Of a stretch of DNA of 41,806 nucleotides, positions 18,423 to 26,693 are shown piece by piece. The stretch comes from Gammaproteobacteria bacterium. GTDB lineage: Bacteria; Pseudomonadota; Gammaproteobacteria; Steroidobacterales; Steroidobacteraceae. The notes under the pieces are model-generated. The model did no database searches and was not told the DNA's origin. It saw only the letters and a list, made by a program, of their open reading frames with translations. The position numbers were made by a program, and so were the translations under genes. The stretch spans positions 47,405 to 89,210 of the forward strand of contig PKXS01000002.1 of the NCBI GenBank assembly GCA_003132425.1. The letters are read 5' to 3'. Within the stretch, counting starts at the first letter, position 1. Every line of letters begins with the position of its first letter.

Positions 18423-19807
18423 TAGGAGCCTGTCTGACCGGCGCGCGCGCGCAGCTCGTCGAGCAGCTTGTCGTGCAAACCGCCGAAGCCGCCGTTGCTC
18501 ATGATGAGCACCTGATCGCCCGGCCGGCTGTCCTCCGCCAATCCCTTGGCCAGCTCATCGACAGTCTCCGCAAAACGCACTCGATCGCCGAGCGCTGCGA
18601 CCGCGGCCGGCAGGTCCCAGCCCAGATCCGCGGGTTTGAAGAACCAGCTGCGGTCGGCCGACGCGAGCGCTGGCGCCAGCTGCTCGCGATGAATGCCGAG
18701 CTTCATGGTATTGGATCGCGGTTCAACGACGGCCACGATTCGCGCGCCCGCGGCCCGCGCCCGCAGTGCGCCCAAGGTCGCTGCAATCGCCGTCGGGTGG
18801 TGCGCGAAGTCATCATATACCGTCACCCCCGCGACGGTTCCGCGAAGCTCCATGCGGCGTTTGACGCCGCGGAACTCTCCGAGCGCCGATGCGGCGCGCT
18901 CCGGGGACACACCGGAATGACTCGCTGCCGCGATCGCCGCCAACGCGTTCATGACGTTGTGCTCGCCAAGCAGCGACCAATTGACCTGCGCGACGGCGCG
19001 CCCCTGAAAATGCACGGCAAATTGGCTGCACGCGGACTGCGGCGCAAGGCGCGCGCTCCAATCGGCGCCGCTCAAAGCCACGCTGAATGTTTCGCGCTGC
19101 GTCCAGCAGCCCATCTTTAAGGTCGCAGCGAGCTCGGCATCCTCGCCATTGACGATCAGCCGGCCCGCCGCCGGCACGGTGCGTAATAGTTGATTGAACT
19201 GGCGGCGGATCGCTGCGACATCCTCATAGATATCGGCATGGTCGTATTCCAAATTATTGAGAATCGCCGTGCGCGGCCGGTAGTGAACGAACTTGGCGCG
19301 CTTGTCGAAGAATGCCGTGTCGTACTCATCGGCTTCGATGACGAAGCATGGCCCATTGCCTAAGCGTGCGGTGGAATCGAAATTGGATGGGGCACCGCCG
19401 ATCAGGAATCCCGGAGCAAGACCCGAATGTTCCAAGATCCACGCCAGCATACTGGCGGTCGTTGTCTTGCCGTGGGTGCCCGCGACCGCGATCACGTGCC
19501 TCTTGCGCAGCACCTGTTCTGCCAGCCATTGGGGTCCCGACGTATAGGGCAAATCTCGATCCAGCATCGCCTCGACGACCGGACTGCCGCGGCTCAGCGC
19601 ATTGCCGACGACGATGATATCGGGCCGTAGATCAAGCTGATCGGCGCCGTACCCTTCGATGAACTCGATGCCCAGCGCGGCAAGCTGGGTGCTCATCGGC
19701 GGATAGACGTTCAGATCCGATCCGGTCACGCGGAATCCCGCGGCCTGCGCGATCGCGGCGACTCCCCCCATAAAGGTGCCCCCGATCCCTAGGATATGCA
19801 CATGCAT
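18422..19807 (-). CDS. mpl: UDP-N-acetylmuramate:L-alanyl-gamma-D-glutamyl-meso-diaminopimelate ligase
   Basis: Mpl recycles the murein tripeptide (L-Ala-D-Glu-mDAP) by ligating it directly to UDP-MurNAc in the cytoplasm. The 461 residues carry the N-terminal UDP-binding motif HILGIGGTFMGG, which in Mpl replaces the GIGGxGM of MurC. The ATP loop GTHGKTTTA is at residues 110-118, and the Mur-ligase histidine/asparagine segments (NNLEYDHADIYED, GEHNVMNALAA) and DDFAHHPTA are intact. It starts three bases after the stop of a small membrane-protein gene and runs into the LON-domain gene. Confidence 0.95.
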   Translation of the reverse strand: MHVHILGIGGTFMGGVAAIAQAAGFRVTGSDLNVYPPMSTQLAALGIEFIEGYGADQLDLRPDIIVVGNALSRGSPVVEAMLDRDLPYTSGPQWLAEQVLRKRHVIAVAGTHGKTTTASMLAWILEHSGLAPGFLIGGAPSNFDSTARLGNGPCFVIEADEYDTAFFDKRAKFVHYRPRTAILNNLEYDHADIYEDVAAIRRQFNQLLRTVPAAGRLIVNGEDAELAATLKMGCWTQRETFSVALSGADWSARLAPQSACSQFAVHFQGRAVAQVNWSLLGEHNVMNALAAIAAASHSGVSPERAASALGEFRGVKRRMELRGTVAGVTVYDDFAHHPTAIAATLGALRARAAGARIVAVVEPRSNTMKLGIHREQLAPALASADRSWFFKPADLGWDLPAAVAALGDRVRFAETVDELAKGLAEDSRPGDQVLIMSNGGFGGLHDKLLDELRARAGQTGS

Positions 19808-19810
19808 GGG

Positions 19811-20326
19811 TTATGTGCCCGGCAGCAATTGCTGTTCCAGTGCGAACGACAACAACAGGGAACCCACGCTGATCGCAGCCCCTAAGGCTAAGCCCGAGTC
19901 CAGGGCGGCGCGCCATATGTTGGCGCAGGCGAGCAAATACCATATCAGCCCGACCAACAGCAGCAACCCCAGCGGTATCGAAAAAGGATTGTCGGATCCG
20001 ACGAAATTGAGGAGCGCGCCCAATGGATATAGGACGAGATCCGCGAGAACCGCGACACCCAGCAAGGCGATGCCGGTTTGCACGAAGCGCTGGCGGTGTC
20101 TCGCGATGCTCAGCACCGCCCAAGTAAAGGCCAGCGGCAAGCCGACGCTAAATGCGACCCGCATGACGATCCGGTCGCCGGAACCCGGCGGCAACAGCGC
20201 GCCCAGTACTTCAACAATGGCCGCGATCGCCGCCACCAAGCTCAACAAAAAAACAGACGCCGGCAGCTGGGCCGGCGTCTTGCGCCACAGTGCAATGTCC
20301 CAAAATGCCTTTGCGAGTCGCAGCAT
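19811..20326 (-). CDS. Unknown small multi-spanning membrane protein
   Basis: I do not recognise a named family with confidence; it resembles YIP1-like or uncharacterised membrane proteins. The 171 residues contain about four to five hydrophobic helices (about 24-43, 55-72, 84-107, 115-135, 143-163) and an amphipathic N-terminal stretch (MLRLAKAFWDIALWRKTPAQ). There is no signal peptide or catalytic motif. It is the first gene of a set followed by mpl (three-base gap) and the LON protein. Codons 16-27 coincide with a textbook-shaped intrinsic terminator oriented against its own transcription, which is its oddest feature. It faces rnd across a 50-base divergent spacer. Confidence 0.7.
   Translation of the reverse strand: MLRLAKAFWDIALWRKTPAQLPASVFLLSLVAAIAAIVEVLGALLPPGSGDRIVMRVAFSVGLPLAFTWAVLSIARHRQRFVQTGIALLGVAVLADLVLYPLGALLNFVGSDNPFSIPLGLLLLVGLIWYLLACANIWRAALDSGLALGAAISVGSLLLSFALEQQLLPGT
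20247..20280 (-). terminator. Intrinsic-terminator-shaped hairpin inside a coding start
   Basis: On the minus strand, perfect 10-base arms AGACGCCGGC and GCCGGCGTCT enclose the loop CCAGCT and are followed by G and seven T residues. It begins 47 bases into the membrane-protein gene. Geometry, GC content and T-run all match a Rho-independent terminator. It would stop transcripts entering the mpl operon from the rnd side, or attenuate that operon. Confidence 0.65.
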
Positions 20327-20376
20327 CGTCCGATTCAGTCATAATCGATTCCAAATTGTACACTCGGATTAATCCA

Positions 20377-21474
20377 ATGCCTGACGCGATTTGGATCGAT
20401 CGAAACCACGAACTGCCGGCGCTGGCGCGCGAGCTCGAACCGCACGCGTGGATTGGCGTCGATACGGAGTTCCTTCGCGAGAGAACTTTCTTTCCAAAAC
20501 TGTGCCTGCTGCAGCTCTCGGCGGGCACCCAAATCTGGTGTGTGGACACCTTGCGAGCGGGCAGCCTGGAGGCGTTGGTTCCGGCGTTGACCGCGGCGGC
20601 GACGCGCAAAGTGATACACGCCGCCCGCCAGGATCTCGAAGCATTCTACCTGACGACCAAGCGCGTGATTTCGCCGGTATTCGACACGCAGATCGCGGCC
20701 GCCTGCACCGGGCTCAAACCGCAGGTCGGCTATGCGGAGCTGGTGAAGACTTTGCTGGATGTGACGCTGACCAAAGGTCAAACGCGCACCGATTGGTCGA
20801 AGCGGCCGCTTACCCGCGCGCAACTTGAGTACGCGGCGGACGATGTGCTGTATCTCGGCGAAATCGCCGCCCTCCTCGGAGCGCGGCTGCGCGAGCTGAA
20901 GCGCGAACATTGGGTGTTGGAGGATTGCCTGGCGCTCGAAGATCCGCGGCTCTACGATGCCGATCCGAACCAAGCATGGGCAAGACTTCGCGGTCTTGCG
21001 CAACTCTCCCCGGCGCCGCGCGCGCGTGCGAAAGTCATCGCCATGTGGCGCGAAAGGTCGGCGCGCGAGCGCGATCTGCCGCGCTCATGGATCATTTCCG
21101 ATGCCGCAATATTCTCGATTGCGCACGCAAATCCCGCGACTCCGCAAGCGCTCGGCGCATTGCAATCAACCTCGCCGGCGTTGAACGAAGCCTTTGCCGC
21201 GGCGCTGCTCGATGAGCTGCGTGGCGCGCCGGCCGCTGAAATGACGGATCAGGAACCTGGTCAAGATTCGCGCCCGACTCCGCAGCAGAAAGCTCTGATC
21301 GAGCGGCTCGTCAAAACCGTCGATGCGCGCGCAACCGAACTGGGAGTGAGCGCCGAGGTTCTCGCGCCGCGCGGGGAACTCAAAGCTCTCGCCATGGGAC
21401 AGCGTCAGGCGCATTCCCTCACCGGCTGGCGGCGAGAGGAAATAGGAACGCGGCTTCTCGAACACCTTGACTAG
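20377..21474 (+). CDS. rnd: Ribonuclease D
   Basis: RNase D is a 3'-5' exoribonuclease that trims tRNA and other stable RNA precursors. The DEDDy catalytic domain shows Exo I VDTEF (Asp29, Glu31), Exo II in AARQDLEAF and Exo III YAADDVLYL. HRDC-type nucleic-acid-binding regions follow from about residue 205 to the end. The ATG at 20377 gives MPDAIWIDRN, the natural N-terminus, and 365 residues; the open frame 29 codons upstream crosses the divergent promoter region and is rejected. Its stop codon lies in the left arm of a palindrome shared with adk. Confidence 0.95.
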   Translation: MPDAIWIDRNHELPALARELEPHAWIGVDTEFLRERTFFPKLCLLQLSAGTQIWCVDTLRAGSLEALVPALTAAATRKVIHAARQDLEAFYLTTKRVISPVFDTQIAAACTGLKPQVGYAELVKTLLDVTLTKGQTRTDWSKRPLTRAQLEYAADDVLYLGEIAALLGARLRELKREHWVLEDCLALEDPRLYDADPNQAWARLRGLAQLSPAPRARAKVIAMWRERSARERDLPRSWIISDAAIFSIAHANPATPQALGALQSTSPALNEAFAAALLDELRGAPAAEMTDQEPGQDSRPTPQQKALIERLVKTVDARATELGVSAEVLAPRGELKALAMGQRQAHSLTGWRREEIGTRLLEHLD

Positions 21475-21491
21475 TCGAGCGCCTCGACTAG
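21471..21491. terminator. Palindrome holding the stop codons of rnd and adk
   Basis: Nine-base arms CTAGTCGAG and CTCGACTAG surround the loop CGC. The left arm contains the rnd stop (21472-21474) and the right arm the adk stop on the other strand (21488-21490). It probably acts as a bidirectional 3'-end hairpin. There is no T-run on either side. Confidence 0.55.
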
Positions 21492-22138
21492 CCGGGCACT
21501 GCGCGCTGAATACTCTTGAATACGGTTTCCTTATCGGCATCCGCGTCCACGATCTGCAATAACCCGGCCAACCGGTAGTATTCGATCAGCGGCTTGGTCT
21601 GCGCCTCGTAAACCTCGAGGCGCTTGCCGATCACTTCCTCCTTGTCGTCCGGCCGCTGTATCAGCCGCGACGCATCTCCGCTTTCGGGGCAATGGGGCGG
21701 GGCACCGGGCGGCGATGTGAACACGTTGAAAACGCGCCCACAATCCTGGCAGATTCGGCGCCCCGTCAGGCGTTTGAACAAAATGCCCATGTCGACATTC
21801 AGGAGCACCACCGCCTCGAGCGGCTTTCGCAGGTCGCCGAGCATCTCCTCCAGCGCCTCGGCTTGGACGATGTTGCGAGGAAAGCCGTCTAAAATGAAGC
21901 CCTTGACGCCATCAGGGCGGCCCAATCGCTCGCGAATCATTCCGAGCACCGTGGCATCGTCGACCAGCTTGCCCGCATCCATGGCCGCCTTCGCGCGCAG
22001 CCCAAGCTCGGTCCCCTCGGCTACTGCCTCGCGCAGCAGGTCGCCGGTTGATATATGTGGCACGGCATAGGTCTTCACCAGCAGCTCTGACTGCGTACCT
22101 TTGCCGGAACCGGGTGCACCTAGTAGGACTATTCGCAT
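21488..22138 (-). CDS. adk: Adenylate kinase
   Basis: The enzyme interconverts 2 ADP with ATP and AMP. The 216 residues show the P-loop GAPGSGKGT (residues 7-15), the AMP-binding STGDLLREA and GFILDGFPRN motifs, and a long LID domain. The LID has C-x2-C-x16-C spacing as in zinc-binding adenylate kinases. The residue three after the third cysteine is Ser, where Cys or Asp is usual, with an Asp two positions later. Zinc binding is therefore possible but unproven. It is transcribed away from pfp, with a 174-base GC-rich spacer between them. Confidence 0.96.
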   Translation of the reverse strand: MRIVLLGAPGSGKGTQSELLVKTYAVPHISTGDLLREAVAEGTELGLRAKAAMDAGKLVDDATVLGMIRERLGRPDGVKGFILDGFPRNIVQAEALEEMLGDLRKPLEAVVLLNVDMGILFKRLTGRRICQDCGRVFNVFTSPPGAPPHCPESGDASRLIQRPDDKEEVIGKRLEVYEAQTKPLIEYYRLAGLLQIVDADADKETVFKSIQRAVPG

Positions 22139-22312
22139 GATTCGTTATGGTAGTGCAAGCGCGCTACCGTACCTTCGCATGAGGCCATCGTCAAACCGCG
22201 CACCGGCCGCGAGCGGGGCCGGCGGCGCGGCCTTTCGCGCGCCGTACCCCGTGCCTAGGGCACGCCGATCGGCTATCCTGCGCGATGTTTCGTGCGGCCA
22301 CTCTTGAATCAC
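22139..22312. promoter_or_regulatory. Divergent adk / pfp spacer with three hairpins
   Basis: The 174-base spacer holds three consecutive short inverted repeats: CCGGCC/GGCCGG (22203-22222), CGGCGCG/CGCGCCG (22223-22244) and GTGCC/GGCAC (22251-22263). A TATCCT hexamer at 22274-22279 is a weak -10 candidate for pfp. No coding sequence is evident. Confidence 0.3.
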
Positions 22313-23608
22313 ATGCGAACCCAAAAACTGCGAAGCAAAAAGCGCTCATCTCCCAAGAACGCGTTCTACGCTCAGTCCGGCGGCGTCTCCGCCGTCATCA
22401 ACGCTTCCGCCTGCGGTCTGATCGAAACGGCGCGCAAGTACCCGGACAAAATAGCCAAGGTGTATGCCGGCCGTCACGGCATCGTCGGCGCGCTGACCGA
22501 GGACTTGATCGATACCAGTTTGGAAAGCCGGGCAACCATCAGAGGCTTGCGCCATACCCCCGGCGGCGCGTTCGGATCGGCGCGCTACAAGCTGGCCAGC
22601 ATCGACAAGAACCGCGCGCAGTATGAGCGGCTGATCGAAGTATTCCGCGCGCACGACATCGGATATTTCTTTTATAACGGCGGCAATGATTCCATGGACA
22701 CCGCCCACAAGGTGTCGGAAATCGGCGTCCAGCTCGGCTACCCGATCATCTGCATCGGTATTCCCAAGACCGTCGACAACGATTTGGCCGTAACCGACTG
22801 TTGCCCCGGTTTTGGCTCCGTGGCCAAGTACATCGCCGTTTCCACGCGAGAGGCGGCGCTGGATGTCTTATCCATGGCCCGCACCTCGACCAAGGTTTTC
22901 GTGCTCGAGGTCATGGGCCGCCACGCCGGCTGGATTGCCGCGGCGGGAGGGCTCGCCGGGGAAAAGACGAGAGACCCGCCGCATATCATTCTGTTTCCCG
23001 AAATTACTTTCGATCGAACGCGGTTTTTGGCGAAGGTCGAGCAGTCCGTCGAGAACTCCGGCTACTGCGTCGTGGTGGTTTCCGAAGGCGTGCGCACTGC
23101 CGACGGTAAATTTTTGGCCGAAGCCGGTACTAAGGACGCCTTCGGACATTCGCAGCTGGGCGGCGTCGGGCCGGTGGTGGCGCAGATGACCCAGGACGCC
23201 TTCGGCTACAAGTTTCATTGGGCCGTTGCCGATTATCTGCAACGATCGGCGCGCCACTTAGCATCGAAGGTGGACGTCGAACAGGCTTACGCGGTCGGCA
23301 AGGCGGCCGTCGAATTGGCATTGCAAGGCAAGAACGCGGTGATGCCGGTGATCGTGAGGAGGTCCTCCAAACCTTATCGATGGAGCATCGGCGAAGCGCC
23401 GCTTGCCACCGTCGCGAACCAGGAAAAAAAGCTGCCCCGCGCGTTCATCACGGCTGACGGCTTCGGCATCACGGCGGCCTGCCGGCGCTATTTATTGCCG
23501 CTCATCGGCGGCGAAGACTACCCGCCGTATATCCGCGGCATGCCGGCCTACGTCGCCCTGAAGGGCCGCAGCGTGCCTCGGCGGCTCAAGCAACCTTTTG
23601 TGGTATAG
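22313..23608 (+). CDS. pfp: Pyrophosphate-dependent 6-phosphofructokinase
   Basis: The enzyme phosphorylates fructose-6-phosphate using PPi and is reversible. Two positions that separate PPi from ATP enzymes both favour PPi. The GGNDS motif has Asp (residue 126) where ATP enzymes have Gly, and PKTVDND has Lys152 where they have Gly. VMGRHAGWIAA and the substrate segment are also intact. I chose the ATG at 22313 (431 residues); a GTG at 22292 would add seven residues, and neither has a clear Shine-Dalgarno. hppA follows 64 bases later on the same strand, which ties the two PPi enzymes together. Confidence 0.93.
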   Translation: MRTQKLRSKKRSSPKNAFYAQSGGVSAVINASACGLIETARKYPDKIAKVYAGRHGIVGALTEDLIDTSLESRATIRGLRHTPGGAFGSARYKLASIDKNRAQYERLIEVFRAHDIGYFFYNGGNDSMDTAHKVSEIGVQLGYPIICIGIPKTVDNDLAVTDCCPGFGSVAKYIAVSTREAALDVLSMARTSTKVFVLEVMGRHAGWIAAAGGLAGEKTRDPPHIILFPEITFDRTRFLAKVEQSVENSGYCVVVVSEGVRTADGKFLAEAGTKDAFGHSQLGGVGPVVAQMTQDAFGYKFHWAVADYLQRSARHLASKVDVEQAYAVGKAAVELALQGKNAVMPVIVRRSSKPYRWSIGEAPLATVANQEKKLPRAFITADGFGITAACRRYLLPLIGGEDYPPYIRGMPAYVALKGRSVPRRLKQPFVV

Positions 23609-23609
23609 T
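23602..23609 (+). promoter_or_regulatory. Possible extended -10 promoter for hppA
   Basis: TG followed directly by GTATAGT gives a TGnTATAAT-like extended -10 (TATAGT at 23604-23609) overlapping the pfp stop, 64 bases before the hppA start. No good -35 hexamer is visible at the usual spacing. An AT-rich leader follows. Confidence 0.35.
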
Positions 23610-23672
23610 CGCGGCGCTTTTTTAATAATAAGCTCATATTTTTCAATAACATAAGATGTCTGGAGTAATCAA

Positions 23673-25712
23673 ATGACTCTTGATAATGCGCTATGGCTGG
23701 CGATTGCCGCGGGAGTAATTGCAATCGTCTACGGCCTCGTTTCCGTACGCTGGATCTTGTCGCAGCCGGCCGGCAGCGCACGCATGCAGGAGATTGCCGC
23801 AGCGATCCAGGCAGGGGCACGCGCTTATTTGAATCGTCAGTACACCACGATCGCATTTGTCGGCGTCATCCTGTTTTTCGCGCTCGGTCTGGCTCTGGGC
23901 TGGGCCACTGCCGGCGGCTTTGCGGTGGGCGCGATTCTCTCCGGCATGGCCGGTTATATCGGTATGTTCATTTCGGTTCGTGCCAATGTGCGCACCGCGC
24001 AGGCGGCGCATAACGGCATCAATGCCGCGCTCAAGGTCGCTTTTCGCGGCGGCGCCATCACCGGCATGCTGGTGGTGGGCTTGGGGCTGTTGGGGGTTTC
24101 CGGGTACTACATCGCCATGGAGCACGTCCTAGGGGATGCCGAGGCGGCGCTGCGCTCCTTGGTTGGCCTGGCATTCGGCGGTTCGCTGATCTCGATTTTC
24201 GCGCGCTTGGGCGGCGGCATCTTCACCAAGGGCGCCGATGTCGGGGCGGACCTGGTCGGCAAAGTCGAGGCGGGAATTCCGGAAGATGATCCGCGCAATC
24301 CCGCGGTCATTGCCGACAACGTCGGCGACTGCGCCGGCATGGCGGCCGACTTGTTCGAGACCTATGCAGTGACGTTGGTGGCGACCATGCTGCTGGGCGG
24401 ATTGGTCATGGGCGACTTGGGCGAGCGAGCCATCCTGTTTCCGCTGCTGCTCGGCGCCATTTCCATCGTCTCTTCGATCGTCGGGACTTTTTTCGTCTCG
24501 ACCCGCGAGGGCGGCAAGATCATGAACGCGCTCTACAAGGGCGTTATCGTTTCGGCGGGAATTTCGGCGATCGCATTTTATTTCGTGTGTGATGCCATCA
24601 TGGGCGAGCGCGCGATGCACATGTGGCTGTGCACGCTGGTGGGCCTCGGCCTCACGGCGGCGATGATCGTCATTACCGAGTACTACACGGCGACCGAATA
24701 CAAGCCCGTGCAACACGTGGCCTCGGCGTCGCAGACCGGACACGCCACGAATATCATTGCCGGCCTTGGGGTATCGATGAAAGCCTGCGCATTGCCCGTG
24801 ATCGCGGTGACATTGAGCATCTGGGCTTCCTATCAACTCTCCGGTCTTTACGGCATCGCCGTCGCCGCCACCGCCATGTTGTCCATGACCGGCATGATCG
24901 TCGCGCTCGATGCCTATGGCCCGATCACGGATAACGCCGGCGGCATCGCCGAGATGGCGCATCTGGACAAGAAAGTGCGCGATGTCACCGACCCGCTGGA
25001 TGCTGTCGGCAATACCACCAAGGCGGTCACCAAGGGCTATGCGATCGGCTCCGCAGGACTGGCGGCCCTGGTGCTGTTTGCGGATTACACCCACAAGCTC
25101 GGGGAAGTGCTGGGTCACGCCACCACTTTTGATTTGTCGAACCCGGCGGTCATCATCGGACTGTTCATCGGCGGACTCATCCCCTACCTGTTCGCCGCCA
25201 TGGCCATGGAAGCCGTGGGCCGCGCGGCAGGCTCGGTGGTCAACGAGGTGCGGCGTCAATTCCGCGAGATCAAGGGCATCATGGAAGGCACCGCGAAACC
25301 GGATTACTCCCGTGCGGTGGACATGCTGACCAAGGCGGCAATCAAGGAAATGATCATTCCCTCCTTGTTGCCGATTCTCGTGCCGATCGTGCTGGTCGTC
25401 ATCGTGAACTGGCTCATGGGTCCCGGCACCGGAGTGCAAGCCCTCGGCGGTCTGCTCATCGGCACGATCGTGACCGGATTGTTCGTCGCCATTTCGATGA
25501 CCACGGGCGGCGGTGCCTGGGACAACGCCAAGAAGTACATCGAAGAAGGCCATTTCGGCGGCAAGGGCTCCGATGCCCACAAGGCCGCCGTCACCGGCGA
25601 CACCGTTGGCGACCCTTACAAGGACACGGCGGGCCCCGCCATCAATCCTTTGATCAAGATCATCAATATCGTCGCCTTACTGCTCGTGCCGGTGCTGGGC
25701 AAATTGATGTAG
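23673..25712 (+). CDS. hppA: Membrane-bound proton-pumping pyrophosphatase, K+-independent type
   Basis: The 679-residue integral membrane protein hydrolyses PPi and pumps H+ across the inner membrane. About 15-16 transmembrane helices alternate with the conserved cytoplasmic loops. The active-site loop [19 protein letters not shown] starts at about residue 189, and the [15 protein letters not shown] and [13 protein letters not shown] loops are intact. The [10 protein letters not shown] segment has Lys450 and Thr453, where K+-dependent enzymes have Ala and Gly/Ala, so potassium independence is expected. GGAG eight bases upstream supports the ATG. Together with pfp it forms a PPi module; a similar pairing is reported in methanotrophs. 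Confidence 0.95.
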   Translation: MTLDNALWLAIAAGVIAIVYGLVSVRWILSQPAGSARMQEIAAAIQAGARAYLNRQYTTIAFVGVILFFALGLALGWATAGGFAVGAILSGMAGYIGMFISVRANVRTAQAAHNGINAALKVAFRGGAITGMLVVGLGLLGVSGYYIAMEHVLGDAEAALRSLVGLAFGGSLISIFARLGGGIFTKGADVGADLVGKVEAGIPEDDPRNPAVIADNVGDCAGMAADLFETYAVTLVATMLLGGLVMGDLGERAILFPLLLGAISIVSSIVGTFFVSTREGGKIMNALYKGVIVSAGISAIAFYFVCDAIMGERAMHMWLCTLVGLGLTAAMIVITEYYTATEYKPVQHVASASQTGHATNIIAGLGVSMKACALPVIAVTLSIWASYQLSGLYGIAVAATAMLSMTGMIVALDAYGPITDNAGGIAEMAHLDKKVRDVTDPLDAVGNTTKAVTKGYAIGSAGLAALVLFADYTHKLGEVLGHATTFDLSNPAVIIGLFIGGLIPYLFAAMAMEAVGRAAGSVVNEVRRQFREIKGIMEGTAKPDYSRAVDMLTKAAIKEMIIPSLLPILVPIVLVVIVNWLMGPGTGVQALGGLLIGTIVTGLFVAISMTTGGGAWDNAKKYIEEGHFGGKGSDAHKAAVTGDTVGDPYKDTAGPAINPLIKIINIVALLLVPVLGKLM

Positions 25713-25717
25713 CGGGA

Positions 25718-26686
25718 TCAGATATCGAAATATGTAGCGTCGGACTCCGCCGTGCCGTCACGCGTTGCCACCCGCAGCTCCGGCTCTTTGAGCGAGACGC
25801 GTGAACGCGGCGGCACGCTGCGAGTGAGAAATACCGATCCGCCGATAACGCTGTCGGCGCCGACGATGGTGTGGCCGCCCAGCACCGTGGCGTTCGCATA
25901 CAGTGTCGACCCGGTCTCCACCGTGGGATGACGCTTGCGGCCCCGAATGATTTGGCCGCTGGCATCGCGTGGCAGCGACAGCGCGCCCAAGGTGACGCCC
26001 TGGTAGAGTTTGACGCCCTCGCCGATCTCCGTCGTTTCACCGATCACCACCCCGGTCGCGTGATCGATAAAAAATGCCGGACCGATGTTGGCGCCGGGGT
26101 GAATATCGCAGCCGGTCTTCGAATGGGCCCACTCGGTCATGATGCGCGCCATCATCGGGACCCCCAAATCGTACAAGGCATGCGCGATGCGATAAACGCT
26201 GACCGCGAGCACCCCCGGGTAGGCGAGAATGACTTCATCGAGATTCGTCGCCGCGGGGTCCCCGTCGAACGCTGCCTGTACATCGCGCACGAGCAGGGCG
26301 CGAATGCCGGGCAGCCGGCGCAAAAAAATTGCAGTCACCTCTTGAGCGCGGGGCGCGCACTCGCCGAATTCCGGTTTTCCGTCCTGCCTTTCCCGCCCGT
26401 AGCATAGGCAGTGCTCGATCTCGCGCTCGATTTTCGGCGCCAGCACTTCGACCTGTTGCGCAACATGAGCGCCGAGATTTTCATTGTTCAAATCACGCCG
26501 GCCGAAGTAGCCCGGATACATCAGATCGAGTACGGATTCTAGAATTTCCACGATTGCTTCGCGCGAGGGCAGGTAGCGATGCGAAAGTCGTCGCGCGCGG
26601 CTATCTCTGGTGTAGCTGCCCAGCAGCTCTTGCGTGAGCTGCTCTAGCACCGTGGTTCGCGATCTGGGATCGACGGCGGCCATCAT
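25718..26686 (-). CDS. cysE: Serine O-acetyltransferase, EpsC-type
   Basis: The enzyme makes O-acetylserine from serine and acetyl-CoA, the first step of cysteine synthesis. The 322 residues have a long helical N-terminal domain (about 1-185) and then left-handed beta-helix hexapeptide repeats. The motifs GCDIHPGANIGPAFFIDHATG and VIGETTEIG carry the catalytic His/Asp surroundings. The protein ends in TYFDI. A C-terminal isoleucine is the residue that inserts into the CysK active site in the cysteine synthase complex, which fits with cysK lying seven bases upstream. Confidence 0.93.
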   Translation of the reverse strand: MMAAVDPRSRTTVLEQLTQELLGSYTRDSRARRLSHRYLPSREAIVEILESVLDLMYPGYFGRRDLNNENLGAHVAQQVEVLAPKIEREIEHCLCYGRERQDGKPEFGECAPRAQEVTAIFLRRLPGIRALLVRDVQAAFDGDPAATNLDEVILAYPGVLAVSVYRIAHALYDLGVPMMARIMTEWAHSKTGCDIHPGANIGPAFFIDHATGVVIGETTEIGEGVKLYQGVTLGALSLPRDASGQIIRGRKRHPTVETGSTLYANATVLGGHTIVGADSVIGGSVFLTRSVPPRSRVSLKEPELRVATRDGTAESDATYFDI

Positions 26687-26693
26687 GATGCCC

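Noticed and set aside
20290-20376. A 29-codon upstream extension of rnd
   Set aside because: It crosses the divergent start region and the other gene's coding sequence; the ATG at 20377 gives the family N-terminus.
24129-25580. A 483-codon open frame on the minus strand opposite hppA
   Set aside because: The translation is low-complexity (Asp/His/Arg/Gln rich), and hppA on the plus strand is unambiguous.
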